Part shown: positions 22,901 through 31,900 of the stretch, one piece after another
How the letters are laid out: the number at the start of each line of letters is the position of its first letter
Numbering within the stretch: the stretch's first letter is position 1
Origin: Saccharina japonica
Taxonomy: Eukaryota; Sar; Phaeophyceae; Laminariales; Laminariaceae
Assembly: GCA_008828725.1 (NCBI GenBank)
Contig: MEHQ01003200.1
Coordinates: 1 to 64,000, forward strand
Reading direction: 5' to 3'
Length of the DNA: 64,000 nt
The notes under the pieces: generated by a model
What the model saw: the letters and a program-made list of their open reading frames with translations, nothing else
The model's database searches: none
Told to the model about the DNA's origin: nothing
Program-made: the position numbers and the translations under genes

Positions 22901-25900
22901 CAGCCGGCTCCTGTACGCATATACGTATATACAGTTCTGCTCTATTCGTCTCTTTTCTTTTTCGGCTTTCGGGGCCTTCCGCTGCTACGCCTCCTCCCAG
23001 CGAATATTCTGATCCCACGTTTATTCATATTATTCGAGTTTGCTGACTCGTGCGTGGTCTCGTAGCGTTCTACACGTACATATTTCTACGCTACTGTAAC
23101 GATGCATTAATTCCTCGTCTATAATATTCACATTATATATGCAGCACATTGCGCCCTCTTTGCGCCCTCTTTGAACGATGCCCAGATGCAAGCCCGGTGA
23201 TGGTTTGCTTTGGCTCGTTGTAAATTTGCACGCGCACGCACGCACGCCCAGACGCAAGCCCGGTGATGGTTTGCTTTCGCTCGTTGTAAATTGCACGCGC
23301 ACGCACGCACGTCCTTCCACTGCCCACCAATACCAAGGCCGTGGGCTCGCTTCAATGAGCGGGCGTCGTATGACGCAAAACCTTGTACAGCTATTAATAA
23401 TGGGTACGAAGTGTGCTGCTGTACTGTATAGGCACAAAAAATACCGGCATGTCAGGGATGGAAAATGGATGGCGAAGCGCGCCAGTTTCTATTATTAATA
23501 GTACGAGTACAGCATATTTAGATATCGAAACTTAGACATTTCGATATATCGAAATCTACGACGTATATACGACGTTTACGTAGTACCTATGTATTATATG
23601 TACTGTAGTATATACGTACTCGTAGTAATTTGCGGTCAATCCGCCACGTATTATTAATATATTGAAAAATTAAAAAAAAACACATACACACACAGTTGTG
23701 AGATCGAGGATTTGATCGAAACTCATCTTTGCAAGCTGAGTGGGATACTTCGATCGCGCGAACAACGGGTTTTGAGGGGAACAAAATCTGACAGCTTGTA
23801 CGGCTCAAGGTAGACGGGCGGTGCGTATCATATTGTACATACGTACCGCGGTCGGTATCGAATAGCTACTACCAGGTAACTAAATAATAGTATCGATTCT
23901 GCTGCAGCGACGGCGGCACCTGTTCCTGGTCTTGATCGCCATTCCATGTGAAATGCAGCACGCGGCATCCCGTCAAGTTCATGAGGAAGTTGTGCTCGCT
24001 TGCAACTTCCGAGCGAAACTCGAACCCTCGTTCTGCCGTTGCCAGGGTCCTGCGGCCATTGTATGGGGGATCAGGGCAACAAAACGGTTAAAATCCTATT
24101 CCACGATGTTTCACTAATACGTTGAGCAAAATATCAAATTATGGTCTATGATACCGGTATGCCAGGTATACAGCAGTATTTAAATTGAAGAAATATACCT
24201 GGTCGTATTGATCACAATGAGGCAAGGCCGAGCGCGAAGCGCGAGAGGCCATTTTTTGCCTATAGGCAAAAAATCCTCTCAGCGGGGCGCGTACAGGCTT
24301 TGTGGTATGCGGTGGCTCGATACCGGTTTCCGGATGTCTGGGGGGTTCGTATATTCTGGGGTTTCGTATTATGCGTCGAGGCATTATTTAGTATGGCTCG
24401 CCGTTCTGGAGTGTGAAGCTGCCTCCCCGAGAGGCAGTCGATATTGTTAACTATACGAACCGGGCTTTGATGCAATGATACTGCCCGTATATACGTGAGT
24501 GGTTCAGCCGGTGACAATAAGGTGCGGTACATATCGGTCTGCTCCGGGCCCGGAGGTCGCTGAAGCGTTATACTGTGTTAGAGGAGGGTGGTACTGGGAG
24601 GACTGGCTGTGGGGATATATGTGGCTCTTGGCTTGGAGGATTGAGGGAGGAGATTTTGAGGTGCGGGGCAGCCGCAGCCGCAGCAGTTGGGAGGTGCCGG
24701 CCAGTCGCAGCAGCGGCCGCATGCATGACTTTGGTAGACAACAGCAGCAGCGCGGGGGTGGAGGCCAGCGTCACCAGCAGCAGCAGCAGCGGCGGCGGCA
24801 GATTGGAGGTGCCGGGCAGGTGCAGCAGCGGCAGTATGTAGGTACCGGCCAGCCGCAGCAGCGGCAGTATGACGTTGGTGGACAGCAGCAGCAGCATCAG
24901 CACCAGCAGAAGTCGGGGGGCACTGGTGGGGCTCTTAACACCGGAAATGGGTGGCAACAGCCGTAGTCCCCTCCGCCTCCAGGAGCGTCAATGGGGCGAT
25001 TTCTTCACGTGTGCGCGGTGTGGTGCCCGAGGGCATAAGGACGCGATTTTCCGTGCACTAAACAGTGCATGCGATGCTTATCTAGCCCATGGTCACATGA
25101 CCAGGCAGTGCACTGCCCAGCCCACCATCATCTACATGCCGAACTACAGCAGCGTGCCGCAGGCTGGAACGCCGGCGCTCCAACAACCGCGGGTGGAGCC
25201 GACAGTGACGAGGTCGGTGGCGAGGAGGGGTAATGCTATATCAGGGGAGAGCTAGCTGCTTCGGCAGTAGGTGAAGGGTGTAAGGTTGAACTTGGATGTC
25301 ATCAGGGAGGAACGGGATGCCCATAAAGCGGCTGCGCGAGAGGAGCTGCGGAAACAATTTCAAGAACCTCGACCGCGTACCGTCCTACATATGCACGACT
25401 GGTGGGAAAGGTTGCAGCCTGCCAAGCGACGAGCTGGAGGAATTGGTGAACCGTACCGGAGCTTCGACAAGCTTGGTGTTGCTGTGTCCGAGGTGGTGGA
25501 CCTCGGTGACGCTGGTGAACCGCTTGCGACGTCTGTGCAGCAGCAACATGAGGCTGAGGAGAAGCTCGGTGATGTTGAGGCTGAGGTGGTGGGAGCTTAG
25601 TGATGCTGAGTTTGAGGTGGAGGAGCTCGGTGGTGCTGGTATAGCGCCCCCGCCGCCTTCGTCGTTGATGCAGCCGCAGCAGCTGCGTGAGCATGACGAG
25701 GTGGAGCTTCCCGATGCTGAAGCTGCGCCTACCGTATACACGCCGAGCAGCAGCAACAACACCAGCGAGAGTGGGGGGGTGTCGATACAGCAGCAGCAAT
25801 GGGGCGGGGACGGTGTGGGCGGCGGAGCACGGCAGGTGGGCTTGGCCCAGAGTGGTTCGTCGTACCCCTTTGACCCAGGGAAACCAGAGAAACGAGATGG

Positions 25901-28900
25901 GCCTGATGCGGTTGGGGGGGGGGGTGGTGACGGACGGCGAAAGGAGGAGCACGAGGGGAAGGGGGCCAGCAGCAGCAGCGGGACGCGAACTTTCCCACTT
26001 GATCCTGGGAAGCAGGAAGGTTATGTTTTCCAGTGTGGTTTACTTTATTGCTGGTGGATTAAATCTATTTGGTTTTGTTTTATTTGTGTGTTTTCCTGTG
26101 TCTTGGCGTATATATTCGAGCCAGGAGTGTAGTTGTGTACCTGGTACTTTACAGCAGTACATGGTATGTTTTTACAATGGAAACACTACCGCAGCTTTGT
26201 TTGGTGAATCACGGGGGGGGTTGAGATGTGATGATTCTACAGCAGTGCACGATGTTTTCAGTCTTGCGAATCACTGTTATGTGTTTGGATGCATGTTCCA
26301 TACCTACTGCCTTGTCTACCCAAGTTGAGAGTTGAAATGATAAAACGGAGGTAATCTGTGATGCCAAAACAGAAAATGTGCCCCTATAGACATCTTAGTT
26401 CTTAGTATTTATTGCACGGTGTGGCGTACGACATACAACACCTTGTAGTTATATTATATGGTTATCGAGACCCACGCAAGTGTGAGGAAGGAGGATCAAC
26501 TATAAATCAGTACTGCCGTTGTTTTGTCACCACCAGCTACTATTTAGCGGTGAAGGATCGTGAGGGGGGACTTGATGGCATGATTCTACTCGCAGACATA
26601 GTGCATACTGATGTGGTTCGTTATAAAAACGAATTTACGTGGTTTTTGACGCTGAAGCTACGCACCCGATGCACCCTTTTCCCAAACGAGCCAACCCAAT
26701 GATTTACATTAGTTGGACCGGTCATGACCGTTCCAGTGGCCGCTCATGGCCGTGGTCATGACCGCTCATGACCACGGTCAACCATGAGCGGCCATGACCA
26801 CCCATGACCTCGCCCATGGCCGCTCATGGCCGTGGTAATGGTCGCCGATGGCCGCGGATGGCCGCGGTCATGACCGCTCATGGCTGACCGCGGTCATGAC
26901 TGTTCACGACCGCGGCCATGAGCGGCCCTTGGACCGGTAATGACCGTTCATGACAGCGGACATCGCCTGATAGTGAATCTCCCTAAGATGGCTATTCTGC
27001 GCACTCTGGTTGGCCAAGGGGTACATTGCAAGCGACTCAATCAACCTAAAGTATTTCCAAGCCACAGCATCCCGAGCCGGCTGAATCAACCTAGAGTCTT
27101 TCCAAGCACAGCATCCACGCCGGCTGAACCAACCTAGAGTCTTACCAAGCACGGTATCCCAGCATTGATCACTGGCATAGGGTTCGGGTTAGGGTTCGGG
27201 TCGGGAGGTCGACTTTAGGTGCCGAGCACAAAACCTCCGTAAAGATTCACTATCGGCAGGTGTCCACGACCTCGGCCGTGAGCGGTCATGATCGCCCATG
27301 GCCGCGACCATGAACGCGGCCATGAACGACAAATTCTTGCACAAACCATGGGCGACCATGACCGCAGCCATGACCGGCCATGGCTGGCCATGGTCGACCG
27401 TGGCCGCTCATGACCGCGCGTGGCCGCTCATGGCCGCGGTCATGAGCGGTCATTACAGCGAACATGACCGGTCATGACCGGTCCAACTAGTGTAAATCAC
27501 CCAATCAACCTTGGCCACGAGTCAAACTGCACCCTGCACCCTGCACCCTGCACCCTCACTCTGCGGATTTGCAAGATGTAGCCCATGCCGCAGCGACGTG
27601 GAGCCGCGGCGGAAGACAAGTGTCGCACCCGTGGGTCAGGGAGCAGGAGCGGTGGGGTTGGGGTCGTTTAGTTCGTAGGACCTGATGACAGTAGATTCAA
27701 TGGGTCGTTTTGTGTTCAAGGAGGAATTGGCGAGATGAAATAGTTTTGAGTCGTTTGTTTGATGATATGATATGGTTGAAGTATGACATGCTTGTATCGG
27801 ATATACGAGTGTAATGATATGTATGCTGGTACCTGATATTTGACATTATGATTTTGTACTACGGCGTCTGATGTACGATGTCAGAACACTTACAGCAGCA
27901 AAAACTGTATAATGCCACGTATCGGTTCTACAGATAATTCATCATGACCTGGGGTATGATCGGAAGATGATACTCAACCTGGTACATCGAGGGCCTAAAA
28001 GCTTGTTTTGAGAAGAGGATAGTTTTGGAATTCCAATGCTGGATCGAGCAGTCTTGTACTTGAGTGCACGCATACACCGACGACGACGTTCTGTGTGTTT
28101 CGTTGTCTACGGTGCTTATTTTTATAGACTACTGATGTTTCGGGTTTGTGAATATGGACTTGAGTTTTGTTCTTGATTTTATGGTTGAGGAGTTTTGGGG
28201 TCACACTGATACTGCACATTTCACTATCAACCATGTCACGACGGAGACTTTGCATCGCAGGTAGTGGAGTCCAGGTGGAGTTGTATCATACGTCGATACG
28301 GACTATGCACGCAAGGATACTGACCGGAGGTCCGTCTCTGGTGGAGCAGTTATGCGCGCTGGTGTCTGTGCATGGTTTTCTTCTACGACGCAGATGTCTG
28401 GAGCGTATGTCTAACGGGGAGTTTGAGATTAACACGTACGGTCGGCAGAGCAGCATGCCGTTTTTCCCATCAAACCGTTGCACGCTGAGACGTTTCGCGT
28501 TGACCGTGACTCTGTGACGAAGTTGTGGCGATTTATTTCACTGGTTTATTCGTTTGTTTTTCCGGGGGGTTTGGGGCATGTGGTTTTGTGGGATACTACT
28601 GTAGTAGGATTTTTCGGTGTGCATTAGATGTTTTTGGAAAGCACTTGAAGAACTAACGTGCAACTTCAGGAGTTCTTAGGGGAACGGAGAGAGTGTTGGG
28701 AGGCACCCGCACGTCGAGTAAGGTCAATACGCCAGTAGAGCATGCCGATGGTCTTGATGAATCGTGCCGTACGCTTTGGCTATTGGTTAATTGCGCAGTG
28801 TACACGGGAACCACTTACTGATACTTGTATACATAGTACTTTTGAATTAAGATGCACTAGATTATTGTCTTCTTGAATACTTCCGAGGGGAGTGTCTAGC

Positions 28901-31900
28901 AGGGGGGCTGCTATAATTCGATTTGAAATATTATACATCAGAAACGTTGTGTTGTTCTGCTCTTACAGAGTACACAACAGGGGGGCCAATGTTATCGGGC
29001 GGTACGATATCTGTGAAGAGGGTGGTATTGATTTTGTATGAAGGTTATAGCAGCATGCTCACGTTTGTTGATTTTTTCCCTTCCCGTAGTTACTGTCTCG
29101 CTATAGTTTAGGAGATCTATACTGGAATCGAAATTGAGAGATTTGGAATATGGGACTGCCGTTTTACCTTGGCAATTAACAAGGATGGAATTTGGGCTTG
29201 ACGTTTACCCAATGATTTATTGTGGAATTTGGGATTTGCTGTAGGCAACTGGTGATAAGTTGTTCGGGACCCATCGTATCGTGCACCGAATAGGGGGGCT
29301 GTTTGTGGTATGCGGTGGCTCGATACCGGTTTGCGGATATATGGGGGTTTCGTGTATTCTGGGGTTTTGTATTATCTGTCGAGGCATTATTTAGTATAAC
29401 TCGTCGTGCTGGAGTGGGGAAGTTGCCTTTCCAGGCAGTCGGTGATGTTAACAATACGACCCGGGCTTTGATGCAATGATACTGCCCGTATATATGTGAG
29501 AGGTGCAGCCGGTAACAATTAGGTGCGGCTTTAACCTCCTGTATGGTTTACGTGGTGGGGTCTTTTGACAAAATGGTCTTGGCCCACCTGGTGTGTGTTG
29601 GTGGTGTATATATTTTACTTTATCTTCTCTCTTCGTTCACGGCATTGCGGTAGACCACATGGGTAACCTATATCATGCCCGACAGTAGCGTATACAAACA
29701 GGCCTTCAATACTCGAGGGTTCGTCTGCTGTGCGCGTATTCGCCCCGGTGGCCTAGTGGTACCCTCGAATGCTGCTATTAGTAGAGTTGATTCCGTGAGT
29801 TCAAATCCCACCGTGGTGAAAATTTACTTATTGGCGAAAATAATCAAGGAATCAACTGCTGAGAGCGCGTAGCGTGGGTAGGTGCATTTCGACGCGAGTC
29901 GACGAGGGAAGAAAGGGCTGAAGCTTTCTCTCGATAAAACTGAAGGCACGAACGGTGGAGGGGAGGATGGAGAAGTGCCTACTTTGTGACCCCGGGTCTG
30001 AGTTACGACTAGGAGGGAGAGAGAGAAAAGAAAAGCAATTAAATTAAATGCGAAGAAAAAGTAACAAACAAACAAAATACTACCTGTGTGTCGGCATATT
30101 GTATCACTGATTGCGAGAGCTGTCAATCAGTGATACAGAAGCCGGTTCCGACAAACTAAACCCGAGGTCTACAGAAGACGGGTGGGACTTTTTTCGTGGC
30201 AAGTCGTCTCGAGCTGGCCGCAGTCTTCGTGCTGCAGCAGTGCTTTTGCTGGTGTGTTTTGAATGAGGCGGGATATCGTTTGTTGATTTTGTCGTTTTAC
30301 GTATCGTATATGTGTACTTCGTATGTACTAAATTGACTTCTTTGGGCATCGGCCACGATTTCTCTTCGGGCCGCGGGTCTTTTCTTGCGCGCTCGGCCGC
30401 GGGGCACGCAAGCAGGCTCGTGTGTACATACGCCTCAAGTTTGGGCCACGGCCGAGGTCCGTGGCGCGTGCTCTGGGCGTCCGAAGTCGCGAAAACTGGC
30501 AAGTAGCTGCGGGATCTGTTTCCGCCGAGCTAGAGCCTGCCAGGACGAAAACAAAAACCAGATTTCAACATTTTGCTCTGCTCTGCTGCTGCTGCTGTAT
30601 CATGCCTATTACACTGTCCATAGAACTCTCTACTACGTGGCAGCCACGGAATAACAGCAGTCGCACATCAAGCTCTTCCTGTAGTGACGGGTACGGACGG
30701 TGCAGATGTGTGTGTGCGTGTGCGTGCCGTGTTTCCTGTCGACCTAGGGAGTAGGAACTAACACGTATCATAGGTAATCTAAGGAGGGCAGGACAACGGT
30801 GATTCGAACGCACACTTGCTCCGCATTTCAAAAGCAACCGCGCAGCCACGATACACACTACAACAGCACCAGCGGTACAACAGCACCAGCGCTCCACAAT
30901 TTGGCCGTTGTGATAGTCACGGTGCTGTTGTGTTCGTATGTGTGTGCAGTGTTCAAGAGGAGATACACGCAATACTTATGTTCACATTTCCACGTGCAAG
31001 TTTATTGCCAAGCACACGTCGTCGAACCTCGTCTTGTTACACCACAGCATACAGCAGTAGTCGGAGGTAAATACCTGGGAAATACAGTAGGGACGCCTGA
31101 TGGCGATGCTCCCACTTTTCAACTTGCGACACTCCCGGGATTTCGAGTCAACATCCCCATGGGAAACCTTGGAATATGTTTGTATTTCGAACGCACACGC
31201 CCAAATGTATTAAGACAGCCTTGTCCCATTTACTAATTTGCCTGTCTACTACGTACTGCCGTGCTGTAATAATATGCCACCGAGGACGTGGATATTCGAG
31301 TACTTTGGCTGTATATAATAAGAGTTTTAGTGTTTTAGTATGGCCTACCAAACGCCATACAAAAAAAGCGTCCCAGGTATCTATTAATATGTGTTCTAGA
31401 ATGCCCTTTGTACACTATATACAGAAAAAGTGTAGTGTACAAATAATTCCTACGGGATAATAACAAAACCAACCCCGTTTATTTGCTATCAAGGGCTCGT
31501 ATTAACCCATTCAGAACTGAAACAATACCCCACACTGATTTTAAGCAGTTTGTCCCCAAATACATGGGACCAGTTCTTGAAGGGTTAACGAGGAACAAAC
31601 AAATTCGTAATTTAGTAAAAATGTATGAATCGCAAGTGACAATAATTTTGTGGAAAACATGGCTTCGAGTTTATCGAGGATCGAGGAATAGGGTATTGTG
31701 TTGAAAAATCGAAGAACGAACACAGCCCAACGAGTCAATGAACAGCCGTGGGCAACAAACGAGGCGCGCGACGGCCTGCGTCCTCCCCGGGGCGCGTGGC
31801 CAGCGGCAGGTTATTTCTGCCGGCGCCGGCTAAGAGGCTATGGCTCTTGGGTTGTCTTGGATGACTGGAGCAGCCCTGTAGCCCCTCGCGGGCAGCAGCG

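Larger units (their letters stand above)
24301..29526 (+). mobile_element. LTR element, likely non-autonomous, looks incomplete
   Basis: Two direct terminal repeats of about 225 bp lie at 24301-24525 and 29304-29526. Both begin TGTGGTATGCGGTGGCTCGA and end AGGTGC. A five-base duplication GGCTT flanks them at 24296-24300 and 29527-29531. A purine-rich GAATAGGGGGG just precedes the right LTR, as a polypurine tract would. The internal part starts with a Gln/Gly-rich coding-like stretch and a CARCGARGH-type zinc-knuckle-like motif (about 24.6-26.1 kb), compatible with a gag. I recognise no reverse transcriptase, integrase or protease, so it resembles a large derivative dependent on other elements. 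LTR identity looks moderate, so it is not very young. A DNA transposon is nested at 26701-27498. The whole sits in intron 1 of the CHAT-NB-ARC gene. Confidence 0.8.
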
